Assembly: GCF_008373755.1 (NCBI RefSeq)
Contig: NZ_VUJV01000001.1
Location: 1,196,883 to 1,260,882, forward strand
DNA length: 64,000 nt
Origin: Nocardioides humilatus
GTDB taxonomy: Bacteria > Actinomycetota > Actinomycetes > Propionibacteriales > Nocardioidaceae
Direction of reading: 5' to 3'
The position numbers and the translations under genes are program-made. The notes under the pieces were generated by a model, which was given only the letters and a program-made list of their open reading frames with translations, did no database searches and was not told the origin of the DNA. Below, in pieces: positions 52,001 through 60,768 of the stretch (positions are counted from its first letter, which is position 1; every line of letters starts with the position of its first letter).

Positions 52001-53430
52001 CACTCTCCGATGTAGGACATCACGTGCTTGATGCGGGTGTAGTCCTCGAGACCGTACATCGACAGGTCCTTGCCGTAGCCCGAGTGCTTGAAGCCGCCGT
52101 GTGGCATCTCGGAGACGAAGGGGATGTGGGTGTTGATCCAGACCACGCCGAAGTCGAGCTTGCGGCTCATCCGCATCGCGCGACCGTGGTCGGCGGTCCA
52201 GACAGAGGAGGAGAGGCCGTACTTCACCCCGTTGGCCCAGCGCAGCGCCTCGCCCTCGTCGGTGAACCGCTGGACGGTGATGACCGGACCAAAGATCTCG
52301 GTCTGGATCTGCTCGTCGCCCTGCTGGAGACCGGACAGGACAGTGGGCTCGTAGAAGTAGCCCTGCGCTCCCTGCTGCCGACCGCCGGCGTTGAGCTCGG
52401 CGTGGTCGGGGAGCCGGTCGACCATCCCGGCGACGCGGGCCAGTTGGTCGGCGTTGTTGAGCGGGCCGTAGAGGACGTCGTCGTCGGGCATGCCGGTCCG
52501 GGTGTTGCGCGCCTGCTCGGTGATCGCGGCGACGAAGTCGTCGTGGACGCCGGGCGCCGCGAGCACGCGGGTCGCGGCCGTGCAGTCCTGGCCGGCGTTG
52601 TAGTAGCCGGCGCCGGCGATGGCCTCGGCCGCCTTCTCCACGTCGGCGTCGTCGAAGACGATGACCGGGGCCTTGCCGCCGAGCTCCAGGTGCACGCGCT
52701 TGAGGTCGGTCGCGGCGCTGCCCGCGACCTCCATCCCGGCGCGGACCGAACCCGTGATCGCGACCATCTGCGGCGTCTCGTGGGCGACCAGCGCGCGGCC
52801 GGTGTCGCGGTCACCGGTGACGACGTTGAGCACACCGGGCGGGAGGAACTCCTGACAGATCTCGGCCAGCAGGGTCGAGCTGGCCGGCGTGGTGTCGCTC
52901 GGCTTCAGCACGACGGTGTTGCCCGCCGCGAGCGCCGGCGCGATCTTCCAGATCATCATCATCAGCGGGTAGTTCCACGGCGTCACCTGGCCGACGACCC
53001 CGATCGGCTCGCGCCGGATCCAGCTGGTGTGGTCCTCGAGGTACTCCCCCGCACTCCGCCCCTCCAGCACCCGGGCGGCGCCGGCGAAGAACCGGAAGTG
53101 GTCCGAGCTCGGCGGCATCTCGTCACCGAGCATCGCCTGGGTCGGCTTGCCGGTGTCCTTGACCTCGACCGCGGCGATCTCCTCGGCGCGGGCGTCGATG
53201 GCGTCGGCGATCTTGAGGAGCGCGGTCGCGCGATCCTTGGGCGTCGTGTCGGCCCACGCCTCGAAGGCGGCGTCGGCAGCGGCGTAGGCGCGGTCGACGT
53301 CCTCCGCCCCAGACAGCGGCGCCTGTGCGTAGACCTCCCCGGTCGCGGGATCGATGACGTCGTAGGTCGCGCCGCTGGCGGCGGCGACGAGCTGTCCGTT
53401 GATGACGTTGCTGAACATGCGGTCGGCCAT
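52000..53430 (-). CDS. Aminobutyraldehyde/betaine-type aldehyde dehydrogenase
   Basis: 476 aa NAD(P)-dependent aldehyde dehydrogenase. Catalytic Cys is in YYNAGQDCTAATRV, the general base Glu in HLELGGKAPVIV, and the NAD site in ITGSVRAGMEVA. GQDC instead of the usual GQ-x-C-T context and NYPLMMMIWKIAPALAAGN are close to gamma-aminobutyraldehyde dehydrogenases (PatD/PuuC-like). Leaderless: TACAGT is 6 nt before the ATG. Divergent from the aminotransferase, with which it forms a putrescine-to-GABA route. Confidence 0.9.
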   Translation of the reverse strand: MADRMFSNVINGQLVAAASGATYDVIDPATGEVYAQAPLSGAEDVDRAYAAADAAFEAWADTTPKDRATALLKIADAIDARAEEIAAVEVKDTGKPTQAMLGDEMPPSSDHFRFFAGAARVLEGRSAGEYLEDHTSWIRREPIGVVGQVTPWNYPLMMMIWKIAPALAAGNTVVLKPSDTTPASSTLLAEICQEFLPPGVLNVVTGDRDTGRALVAHETPQMVAITGSVRAGMEVAGSAATDLKRVHLELGGKAPVIVFDDADVEKAAEAIAGAGYYNAGQDCTAATRVLAAPGVHDDFVAAITEQARNTRTGMPDDDVLYGPLNNADQLARVAGMVDRLPDHAELNAGGRQQGAQGYFYEPTVLSGLQQGDEQIQTEIFGPVITVQRFTDEGEALRWANGVKYGLSSSVWTADHGRAMRMSRKLDFGVVWINTHIPFVSEMPHGGFKHSGYGKDLSMYGLEDYTRIKHVMSYIGE

Positions 53431-53436
53431 GCGCCG

Positions 53437-53442
53437 ACTGTA
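53437..53442 (-). promoter_or_regulatory. -10 box, leaderless aldehyde dehydrogenase
   Basis: TACAGT with 6 nt to the ATG at 53430. Confidence 0.5.
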
Positions 53443-53480
53443 GCGCCGCCATCCTGCGAATTCAGGGCCTGTTTCTGTCT

Positions 53481-53525
53481 ATTTGGTTACGGATTTCGTC
53501 GCCTACGTGCCATTTGCCTACGGAT
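53481..53525. promoter_or_regulatory. Direct repeats in the divergent polyamine promoter region
   Basis: ATTTGGTTACGGAT (53481-53494) and ATTTGCCTACGGAT (53512-53525) differ at two positions and are 31 bp apart, three helical turns, in an AT-richer patch between the divergent dehydrogenase and aminotransferase genes. Likely binding site of a regulator such as the linked Lrp/AsnC protein. Confidence 0.5.
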
Positions 53526-53565
53526 CCGCTTGCTTGAAGCGGGTCCGATCCCGCACCATGGGGGC

Positions 53566-54942
53566 ATGGACCACGCCGACCTGCAGCGCGCCGCCAAGGA
53601 CCACCTCTGGCTCCACTTCTCCCAGCACGGGCGATACGCCGGCGACGGACCGGAGCACGACGTACCGATCATGGAGCGCGGCGAGGGCGTCTACCTCTAC
53701 GACAGCCACGGCAAGCGCTACCTCGACGGCCTCGCGGGCCTCTTCGTCTCCCAGCTCGGTCACGGGCGGCGCGAGCTGGCCGAAGCGGCCGCCAAGCAGG
53801 CGGAGACGCTCGCCTTCATGCCGCTGTGGTCCTACGCGCACCCGACCGCCATCGAGCTGGCCGACAAGATCGCGTCCTATGCCCCCGGCGACCTCAACCG
53901 CGTCTTCTTCACCTCCGGTGGCGGCGAGGCGGTCGAGTCGGCCTGGAAGCTGGCGAAGGACTACTTCAAGCGCGTCGGCAAGCCGCTCAAGCACAAGGTG
54001 ATCAGCCGCGCGATCGCCTACCACGGCACCACCCACGGCGCCCTGTCGATCACCGGTCTCCCGGGCCTGAAGCAGCAGTTCGAGCCGCTCGTGCCGTCGA
54101 CCTTCCGGGTGCCCAACACCAACTTCTACCGGGCGCCGCTCCACCAGGACGACGCCGCCGCCTTCGGGCGCTGGGCCGCCGACCAGATCGAGGTCGCGAT
54201 CCTCAATGAGGGTCCCGACTCGGTGGCCGCGGTGTTCCTCGAGCCGGTGCAGAACGCCGGCGGGTGCTTCCCGCCGCCGCCGGGCTACTTCGAGCGGGTC
54301 CGCGAGATCTGCGACGAGTACGACGTCCTTCTCGTCTCCGACGAGGTCATCTGTGCCTACGGGCGGCTCGGCGAGATGTTCGGCGCCACGGCGCTCGGCT
54401 ACCAGCCCGACATCATCACCAGCGCGAAGGGCCTCACCTCCGGCTACGCCCCGCTCGGCGCGATGATCGTGTCCGACCGGCTGTTCGAGCCGTTCGCCGA
54501 GGGCAAGGCGATGTTCGCGCACGGCTACACGTTCGGCGGTCACCCGGTCTCGACCGCGGTCGGCCTGCGCAACATGCAGCTCTTCGAGGAAGAGGGAATC
54601 CTGGCCGGGGTCCGCGAGCGGGCCCCCCAGCTGCGCGCCACCCTGGAGCGCCTGCTCGACCTCCCCATCGTCGGCGACGTCCGCGGCGAGGGGTTCTTCT
54701 ACGGCATCGAACTCGTCAAGGACAAGGCCACCAAGGAGTCCTTCACCGCCGAGGAGTGCGAGCGGATCCTCTACGGCTTCGTCTCCAAGGGCCTCTTCGA
54801 AGAAGGCCTCTACTGCCGCGCCGACGACCGCGGCGACCCCGTCATCCAGCTCTCCCCGCCGCTGGTCTGCACCCAGGAGCACTTCGACGAGATGGAGCAG
54901 ATCCTCCGCTCCGTCCTCGACAAGGCCTTCACCCTCATCTGA
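53566..54942 (+). CDS. Class III aminotransferase, putrescine/diamine type
   Basis: 458 aa from the ATG at 53566 with GGGG upstream. PLP enzyme: phosphate-binding FFTSGGGEAVESAWKLAK, Asp in DVLLVSDEVICAYGRLG, and the Schiff-base Lys in IITSAKGLTSGYAPLGA. YHGTTHGALSITG and the tail resemble putrescine-pyruvate and omega-amino acid transaminases (SpuC-like). With the divergent aldehyde dehydrogenase it would convert putrescine to 4-aminobutanal and then GABA. The stop codon lies 4 bp before a repeat array. Confidence 0.9.
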   Translation: MDHADLQRAAKDHLWLHFSQHGRYAGDGPEHDVPIMERGEGVYLYDSHGKRYLDGLAGLFVSQLGHGRRELAEAAAKQAETLAFMPLWSYAHPTAIELADKIASYAPGDLNRVFFTSGGGEAVESAWKLAKDYFKRVGKPLKHKVISRAIAYHGTTHGALSITGLPGLKQQFEPLVPSTFRVPNTNFYRAPLHQDDAAAFGRWAADQIEVAILNEGPDSVAAVFLEPVQNAGGCFPPPPGYFERVREICDEYDVLLVSDEVICAYGRLGEMFGATALGYQPDIITSAKGLTSGYAPLGAMIVSDRLFEPFAEGKAMFAHGYTFGGHPVSTAVGLRNMQLFEEEGILAGVRERAPQLRATLERLLDLPIVGDVRGEGFFYGIELVKDKATKESFTAEECERILYGFVSKGLFEEGLYCRADDRGDPVIQLSPPLVCTQEHFDEMEQILRSVLDKAFTLI

Positions 54943-54950
54943 CTCCCCCG

Positions 54951-55026
54951 CGAAGTCGCACTCTTGGTGGGCCGAAGTCGCACTCTTGGTGGGCCGAGGT
55001 CGCACTCTTGGTGGGCCGAGGTCGCA
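54951..55026 (+). repeat. Tandem 22-bp repeat array, left
   Basis: Three full units start at 54951, 54973 and 54995, each CGARGTCGCACTCTTGG plus a TGGGC-type end, then a 10-base partial CGAGGTCGCA (55017-55026). No spacers between units, so this is not a CRISPR. Confidence 0.9.
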
Positions 55027-55042
55027 GCTTGAGCACGGCGCC

Positions 55043-56014
55043 TCACCGCCGCCGGTGTCGGCGTGGGCGTGTTAGTGGCGAGCGTGCGTAGGCCCGCTTG
55101 GTCGCGAGGTGCGGCGCGCGATCGACGAACGCAGCTTCGAGCTCGGCCAGCCACTGGTTGCGCCCGAGGTCGGTCAGACCTTCCCGACGTACGACGATGA
55201 TGATCCAGCCGGCGTCCGCCAGCGCGTCCCGGCGGACTCGGTCATGGTTGCGGTCCGCTTCAGAGGAGTGATGCGCCTCGCCGTCGTACTCAACGGCGAT
55301 CCGCAGGTGCTCGAAGGCGTTCTCGACCCTCACCTGTCTTCCGTCGGGTAGCCACACCCACACCTGGGACTCAGGCATGGGAAAGCCTTCGTCGTTGATA
55401 TCGATCCGGATCCACGACTCGGGTTGAGAATCAACGTCCGGGCGCGACAGAGGAATGAGCTCGCGCAGCTGCGTCACCCCTCTTCGACCACCGAACCGCC
55501 GCAGCATGAAGCTCAGCTCACTCTCGGTGATCCCGAACCGCGCACGAAACGCGTCAAGCACACCGATCGCACGACGGCGACCGCGTAGACAGGCGATGTC
55601 GCACGCAGTACGGATCGGCGTGGTCACGCGAGCGCCTTCGATCGTCATGATCTCGTCGGCCAGCAGGTCGCGCTTGCCGCCGAGGAAACCGCTACGCCGG
55701 GTCGCGGTCGCACCGTCGATGGACGCGACCTCGACGTCGGGCGGCACGTCGAGCTCTGCGTAGTCGAAGACGTCGATCCCGTGGAGCGAAGCCGCTGTGC
55801 GGTCCACGAGCACGCAGTGGTCAGGCAGGACAGCGGCCGCGGCGCGGGCCCGGTTGGTCGGGGTGTCTGCCCAGGTCCCGGGCACGTAGACACCGAACAG
55901 CAACTGCTTCACCACGCCGCACTGCAGGAGTCCGCGCAGCTGCTGGCGAGTGGCGTCGTACGACGGCAGGTCGGCGGCCGTGAACGGGCGATCGGGCGGG
56001 AAGGAACTGGGCAC
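55043..56014 (-). CDS. AbiEi/DUF559-like protein: winged-helix head with Vsr-type nuclease tail
   Basis: 323 aa from a GTG. Residues 20-75 resemble the small HTH head of AbiEi-type antitoxin proteins (LRGLLQCGVVKQLLFGVYVP). The C-terminal domain (about 225-305) has the restriction-endonuclease-like pattern of DUF559/Vsr: RVENAFEHLRIAVEYDGEAH with Glu and Asp, then DRVRRDALADAGWIIIVVRR. Catalytic Asp/Glu/His positions look intact. Sits alone between inverted repeat arrays. Possibly a defence, toxin-antitoxin or selfish nuclease gene; activity not demonstrated. Confidence 0.75.
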   Translation of the reverse strand: MPSSFPPDRPFTAADLPSYDATRQQLRGLLQCGVVKQLLFGVYVPGTWADTPTNRARAAAAVLPDHCVLVDRTAASLHGIDVFDYAELDVPPDVEVASIDGATATRRSGFLGGKRDLLADEIMTIEGARVTTPIRTACDIACLRGRRRAIGVLDAFRARFGITESELSFMLRRFGGRRGVTQLRELIPLSRPDVDSQPESWIRIDINDEGFPMPESQVWVWLPDGRQVRVENAFEHLRIAVEYDGEAHHSSEADRNHDRVRRDALADAGWIIIVVRREGLTDLGRNQWLAELEAAFVDRAPHLATKRAYARSPLTRPRRHRRR

Positions 56015-56086
56015 GCGTCAGATTCGCCCGCACCGCCGTACTCATCAAGCGGACCGGGGGCGCCCTGTGGAGAACCCCGCGAATCC

Positions 56087-56140
56087 TGCGACCTCGACCA
56101 ACCAAGAGTGCGACTTGGGCCAACCAAGAGTGCGACTTCG
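56087..56140 (-). repeat. Tandem 22-bp repeat array, right, inverted
   Basis: Reverse complement of the left array: full units at 56119-56140 and 56097-56118, then the 10-base partial CGAGGTCGCA (56096-56087 on the minus strand). Units differ from the left ones by TTGGC for TGGGC ends. Confidence 0.9.
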
Positions 56141-56144
56141 CGGG

Positions 56145-56942
56145 CTACACCAGGGCTCGCGCTCGGCGGCGGGAGTTGACCTCGCCGGTGAGGACGATGA
56201 CGAGGGAGATGACGAGCATGAGGGTGCCGACGACGTTGACCTGCATGGGGAGGCCGACGCGGGCGACGCCCCAGACGTACATGGGGAAAGTGACCTCGCT
56301 GCCGGAGTTGAGGTTGGTGATGATGAAGTCGTCGAACGAGAGCGAGAAGCTCAGCAGGGCGGCGCCGAGGATGCCGGGCAGGACCAGCGGGAACGTCACG
56401 CGCCAGAAGGTCTGCTGAGGGGTGGCGTAGAGGTCGGAGGCGGCCTGTTCGAGGGTGTCGTTCATGCCAGCCAGTCGCGAGCGGACGGTCACGACGACGA
56501 ACGACAGGCAGAACATCACGTGGGCGATGAAGATCGTCACGAAGCCGAGCTGGCCGGCGAATCCTCCCTGCACGAAGAGGGTGAGGAGCGAGGAGCCCAT
56601 CACGATCTCGGGCGCAGCCATGGGCAAGAAGATGAGCAGGTTGGACTGCGACCGCCCCGCGAAGTCCCACCGCACCAGGGCGAAGGCGGCGAGGGTGCCG
56701 ATGACCGTGGCGACGAGGGTCGCGAGCAGACCGATCTCGATGCTGAGCGCGAGCGAGTCGCACATCGCCGGGTCCGCGCACGGGTGCAGCCAGTTGTCGA
56801 GCGTGAACCCGTCGAACCGGTAGACATTGCGCGTCGCCGGGTCGTTGAAGCTCATCAGCACGACGAGGAAGATCGGCACGAAGAGGTAGACCAGCACCGC
56901 ACCGCCGATCAGCGCGATCACGTGCTCCCGGACCCAGCGCAT
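56145..56942 (-). CDS. potC: Spermidine/putrescine ABC transporter permease
   Basis: 265 aa, six TM helices. The EAA loop that contacts the ATPase is LEQAASDLYATPQQTFWRVT, followed by PLVLPGILGAALLSFSLSFD. Last gene of potDABC-type operon; its ATG shares a base with the potB stop (TGATG). Its TAG stop abuts the right repeat array. Confidence 0.93.
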   Translation of the reverse strand: MRWVREHVIALIGGAVLVYLFVPIFLVVLMSFNDPATRNVYRFDGFTLDNWLHPCADPAMCDSLALSIEIGLLATLVATVIGTLAAFALVRWDFAGRSQSNLLIFLPMAAPEIVMGSSLLTLFVQGGFAGQLGFVTIFIAHVMFCLSFVVVTVRSRLAGMNDTLEQAASDLYATPQQTFWRVTFPLVLPGILGAALLSFSLSFDDFIITNLNSGSEVTFPMYVWGVARVGLPMQVNVVGTLMLVISLVIVLTGEVNSRRRARALV

Positions 56943-57826
56943 CAGAGCAGCTCCTCGGTCCCGACGCGGCGCACGTAGACGAGCACCATCGCGACGATCA
57001 GGAACATCAGGATCATCGACAGGGCCGCGGCGATGTGCGGATGGTTGGCGTTGGTCGCCTGGAGCTGGATCACCTTGCCGATGACGGTCGTCTCGGTGTT
57101 GCCGAGCAGCTCGGCGTTGATGTAGTCGCCGGTGGCGGGGATGAAGGTGAGCAGCGTCCCGGACACGACCCCGGGCAGCGACAGCGGCCACGTCACCTTG
57201 AAGAAGCCGGTGATCGGGTTGGAGTAGAGGTCGCTGGACGCCTCGATCAACCGCGGGTCGATCTTGTCGATGCTGGCGAAGAGCGGCAGCACCATGAAGG
57301 GCAAGAAGTTGTAGGCGAGGCCCATGATGACGGCGAAGTCCGTAGCGAGCAGCTTGTCGTCCTGGCCGAGGATGTGGACGAACTGGAGCGCGTCGACCAC
57401 CCAGCCGTCGTCGGCGAGGATCAGCTGCCACGACAGGGTGCGCACCAAGAAGCTGGTGAAGAAGGGCACGATCACCAAGACGAGCAGCAGGCTCTTCCAG
57501 CGACCCGACTTGAAGGCGATCGCGTAGGCCAGCACGTAGCCGAGCACGAGGCAGATCAGGGTCGCGGCGCCGCCGTACAACAAGGACCGCAGCAGCTGAC
57601 CCTTGTAGAGCTTGATCGCCTCCCAGTAGTTGGCGAAGTGGTAGGTGACGTCCCAACCCGCCTTGTCCGACCCACCCGGGTCGTAGAGGCTCGCGGCCAC
57701 CAGCGAGTAGAACGGGATGACGAAGAACAGGCCGAGCACGATGACGGCCGGCGCCATCAGGACGTACGCCGTCAGGCCCCTCCGCCGACCGGAGTCGGCC
57801 GGCGCCGCGACCCGGCTCTCAGCCAT
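56942..57826 (-). CDS. potB: Spermidine/putrescine ABC transporter permease
   Basis: 294 aa, six TM helices; N-terminal cytoplasmic tail then LTAYVLMAPAVIVLGLFFVI. EAA loop is LIEASSDLYSNPITGFFKVT with the following PLSLPGVVSGTLLTFIPATG, typical of PotB. Overlaps potA and potC by one base each, so the three are translated as a unit. Confidence 0.93.
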   Translation of the reverse strand: MAESRVAAPADSGRRRGLTAYVLMAPAVIVLGLFFVIPFYSLVAASLYDPGGSDKAGWDVTYHFANYWEAIKLYKGQLLRSLLYGGAATLICLVLGYVLAYAIAFKSGRWKSLLLVLVIVPFFTSFLVRTLSWQLILADDGWVVDALQFVHILGQDDKLLATDFAVIMGLAYNFLPFMVLPLFASIDKIDPRLIEASSDLYSNPITGFFKVTWPLSLPGVVSGTLLTFIPATGDYINAELLGNTETTVIGKVIQLQATNANHPHIAAALSMILMFLIVAMVLVYVRRVGTEELL

Positions 57827-58968
57827 CAGCTCGCCTCCTCAGCCCCGGCTTTGACGTCCTGGGCGTGGTCGAGGAGGAAGGCGTATTCCGGTCGCCACGA
57901 CAGCTCGACGGACTCGCCCGTGCGGAAGATCGGGTCGCGCCCGGTGTTCTGCGCGAAGACCATGAGCTCCTGTCCCCACGGCATCTTCACGAGATATTGC
58001 GTGCTGACGCCGAAGAAGCTGACGTCGCTCACGACGCCGCCGGGGATGGTGTTGCCGGGCGCATCGAGCTCGGCACCGGCAGCGCCGATGAGGACCTTCT
58101 CCGGACGGATCCCGATCCAGCCCTTGCCGCCGTCGGTGTGGGCGCGGTGCGCCGGGATCGTCACACCGATGCCGTGCATGTCGACGGTCACGACGTCGCT
58201 CCCCGATGACTGCACCGTGCCCTCGATCAGGTTGGACTGACCGAGGAAGTTGGCGACGAAGGTGCTCGCCGGGTTTTCGTAGAGCTCCGACGGGGTGCCC
58301 ATCTGCTCGATCACGCCGGCGTTCATCACCGCGACGGTGTCGGCCATCGTCATGGCCTCCTCCTGGTCGTGGGTGACGTGGATGAAGGTGAGGCCGACCT
58401 CGGTCTGGATCCGCTTGATCTCGATCTGCATCGCCCGCCGCAGCTTGAGGTCGAGCGCACCGAGCGGCTCGTCGAGCAGCAGCACCTCGGGCTCGTTGAT
58501 GAGGGCCCGGGCAAGGGCGACGCGCTGCTGTTGACCACCGGACAGCTGCGCCGGCTTCTTGCGGGCCTGGGCCTCGAGCTCGACGAGCTCGAGCATGTCC
58601 TTCACCTTGGCCTCGACGCCGCTGACCTTGCGGCGGCGCAGGCCGAAGGCGACGTTCTCGAAGATGTCGAGGTGCGGGAAGAGCGCGTAGTTCTGGAAGA
58701 CCGTGTTGACCGGACGCTGGTACGGCTTCTTGTCCGTGATGTCCTGTCCGGCCAGTGTGATCGTGCCGGAGGTCGGTGCCTCGAGCCCGGCCACCATCCG
58801 CAGGGTCGTGGTCTTGCCGCAGCCCGACGGGCCCAGCAGCGCGAAGAACGACCCGCGCGGCACGTCGAGGTCGAGCTCCTTGACCGCGTGGAAGCTCGCG
58901 AAGGACTTGTTGAGAGCCCGGATCCGCAGGCCGTCGTACGACGAGCCGGCCTCAGCTGGCGATGACAT
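57826..58968 (-). CDS. potA: Spermidine/putrescine ABC transporter ATPase
   Basis: 380 aa. Walker A LLGPSGCGKTTTLRM, signature LSGGQQQRVALARAL, Walker B VLLLDEPLGALD, H-loop HVTHDQEEAM. The C-terminal TOBE/MOP regulatory domain is present (IGIRPEKVLIGAAG). Energises polyamine import with PotBC. Starts 17 bp inside the potD 3' end. Confidence 0.95.
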   Translation of the reverse strand: MSSPAEAGSSYDGLRIRALNKSFASFHAVKELDLDVPRGSFFALLGPSGCGKTTTLRMVAGLEAPTSGTITLAGQDITDKKPYQRPVNTVFQNYALFPHLDIFENVAFGLRRRKVSGVEAKVKDMLELVELEAQARKKPAQLSGGQQQRVALARALINEPEVLLLDEPLGALDLKLRRAMQIEIKRIQTEVGLTFIHVTHDQEEAMTMADTVAVMNAGVIEQMGTPSELYENPASTFVANFLGQSNLIEGTVQSSGSDVVTVDMHGIGVTIPAHRAHTDGGKGWIGIRPEKVLIGAAGAELDAPGNTIPGGVVSDVSFFGVSTQYLVKMPWGQELMVFAQNTGRDPIFRTGESVELSWRPEYAFLLDHAQDVKAGAEEAS

Positions 58969-60148
58969 CGGCCCACTCCCCTTCGTACTTCTGCTGCTGC
59001 TCGTCGGTCAGGCTCATGAAGGCCCAGGTGTTCGCCAACATCTCGGCGTCGGGGAAGATCAGCGGGTTCTCGGCCAGCGACGGATCGATCTTCGTCATCG
59101 CCTCCTGCGCACCCTGCACCGGACAGATGTAGTTGACCCAGGCGGCGAGCTTCGCGGCGACCTCGGGCCGGTAGTAGTAGTCCATCCAGGCCTCGGCGTT
59201 GCCCTGGTGGGTCGCGTAGTTGGGCACCATCATGTTGTCGCTCCAGAGGGCCAGGCCCTCCTCAGGAGCGATGAACTTCAGGTTGGGGTTGTCGTACTGC
59301 GCCTGGATCACGTCGCCCGACCACGCCTCGCACGCGACGAGCACGCCCTGGGAGAGCTGCTGGAGGTAGTTGTTGCCGGAGAACTGCCGCAGGTGACCGT
59401 CGCTCTTGACCTGCTTGAGCCGGTCGAGCGCGTCTTCCCACTCGCTGTCGGTGAAGTCGGCCGGGTCGGCGCCGACCACCTTGAGGAAGAAGCCCATCGT
59501 GTCGTTCATCTCGCTGAGCAAGGTGATCTTGCCCTTGAGGTCGTCGCGGGTGATGAGGTCCTCGAAGCTGCCGACCTCGTCGACGAGGTCGGCGTTGTAG
59601 GCGATGCCGGTCAGGCCCGACTGCCACGGCGCGTGGTAGGTCAGGTCCGGATCCCAGGGGCGATCCTGGAGCGAGGGGATGAGGTTCTTCCGGACGTTCT
59701 TGATCTTCTTCGGGTCCAACGGCTGGATCCAGCCGAGGCCGATCATCTTGGCGGCCATCCAGTCGGTCAGCACGATCATGTCGCGGTCGATCGGCTCGCA
59801 GGCCCGGGCCTGGTCGCGGATCTTGGCGTAGAACTCCGCGTTGTCGTTGACGTCGACGTTGTAGGTGACCTCGATGCCGGTCTCGTCCTGAAACTTCGCG
59901 AACGTGCTGTTGGGGTTCTTGCGCGGGTCGATGTAGCCGGTCCAGTTGGAGATGATCAGCTTGCGGTCCGAGGCAGACAGGTCCTTGGCGGTGCCGCCGT
60001 CGGAGCAGGCCTGGACGGGATCGATCCCGAACATCGGCAACTTGAGCGCGGCGAGACTGAGGCCGCCGAAAGCGACCGCACCGCCGCCTTTCAACACTCC
60101 GCGGCGCGACAGGGTCGAACGGCGTGCGGGCTGGTCAGGCAAGGTCAC
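58952..60148 (-). CDS. potD: Spermidine/putrescine-binding protein, Tat-exported
   Basis: 398 aa from a GTG with AGGGG 6 nt upstream. The N-terminus has a twin-arginine signal (TLSRRGVLKGGGAVAFGG). The mature protein is PotD/PotF-like: ISNWTGYIDP, IEVTYNVDVNDNAEFYAKI, DMIVLTDWMAAKMI, YHAPWQSGLTGIAYN. First gene of the operon, divergent from an Lrp/AsnC regulator. Unusual in lacking a lipobox, so it may be free or held by PotBC. Confidence 0.93.
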   Translation of the reverse strand: MTLPDQPARRSTLSRRGVLKGGGAVAFGGLSLAALKLPMFGIDPVQACSDGGTAKDLSASDRKLIISNWTGYIDPRKNPNSTFAKFQDETGIEVTYNVDVNDNAEFYAKIRDQARACEPIDRDMIVLTDWMAAKMIGLGWIQPLDPKKIKNVRKNLIPSLQDRPWDPDLTYHAPWQSGLTGIAYNADLVDEVGSFEDLITRDDLKGKITLLSEMNDTMGFFLKVVGADPADFTDSEWEDALDRLKQVKSDGHLRQFSGNNYLQQLSQGVLVACEAWSGDVIQAQYDNPNLKFIAPEEGLALWSDNMMVPNYATHQGNAEAWMDYYYRPEVAAKLAAWVNYICPVQGAQEAMTKIDPSLAENPLIFPDAEMLANTWAFMSLTDEQQQKYEGEWADVIAS

Positions 60149-60303
60149 GAAAACCCCTGGGCGGATCGGCGAGTGGCCTCGGATCCTGCCACCGGCCCGG
60201 CCCTCTGACAAGGGAAACGGTGGCTTCGAAACCTGCCTGCAACTAATTCCGCGTTTCCGACCACCATTGAGCACCGAAGCCGTGGCATGCGACCATCGCC
60301 GCC
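60149..60303. promoter_or_regulatory. Divergent potD / Lrp control region
   Basis: Contains inverted arms GGAAACG (60213-60219) and CGTTTCC (60252-60258) around a near-palindrome GGCTTCGAAACC (60222-60233). Candidate site for the adjacent Lrp/AsnC regulator. Confidence 0.4.
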
Positions 60304-60768
60304 ATGGCCCCCGCTTCCTCGCGTCCACCGCTCGACGACGTCGCCAAGTCGATCATCGAGCTGCTGCAGCAGGACGGTCGGCGCTCCTACGCGTCCATCG
60401 GCAAGGTCGTCGGCCTCTCCGAGGCGGCCGTGCGCCAGCGGGTGCAGCGGCTGACCGACTCGGGCGTGATGCAGATCGTCGCCGTCACCAACCCGCTCGA
60501 GCTCGGCTTCGCGCGCGCCGCGATGATCGGCATCCGGGTCTCCGGGCCGACGTCACCGGTCGCCGACGCGCTCGCTGAACTCGACGAGGTCATCTACGTG
60601 GTCGTGACCGCCGGCAGCATCGACATCGTGATCGAGGTCGTCGCCAAGTCCGAGGACGACCTGCTCACCATCTCCGACAAGATCCGGCGGGTCCCCGGGG
60701 TGTCGTCGACGGAGACGTTCGTCTACCTCGACATCCGCAAGGAGACCTACAACTGGGGCGTGCGCTGA
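60304..60768 (+). CDS. Lrp/AsnC family transcriptional regulator
   Basis: 154 aa. N-terminal HTH (DDVAKSIIELLQQDGRRSYA, then LSEAAVRQRVQRL), C-terminal RAM/ACT domain (ALAELDEVIYVVVTAGSIDI). Its position between potD and the DAO-type oxidase suggests control of polyamine or amino acid catabolism. Overlaps the converging HAD gene by 22 bp. Confidence 0.92.
   Translation: MAPASSRPPLDDVAKSIIELLQQDGRRSYASIGKVVGLSEAAVRQRVQRLTDSGVMQIVAVTNPLELGFARAAMIGIRVSGPTSPVADALAELDEVIYVVVTAGSIDIVIEVVAKSEDDLLTISDKIRRVPGVSSTETFVYLDIRKETYNWGVR

Larger units (their letters stand above)
54947..56144. other. Candidate repeat-bracketed gene cassette
   Basis: A nuclease-like gene is enclosed by inverted arrays of the same 22-bp unit. 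Both arrays begin outward with CCCGCGAAGTCGCACTC and end inward with an identical 10-base partial unit CGAGGTCGCA. The unit fills exactly the space between two convergent stop codons (aminotransferase and potC). No target-site duplication was recognised. Confidence 0.45.

Noticed and set aside
54951-56140. CRISPR array
   Set aside because: The repeats are head-to-tail with no spacers and no cas genes are nearby.
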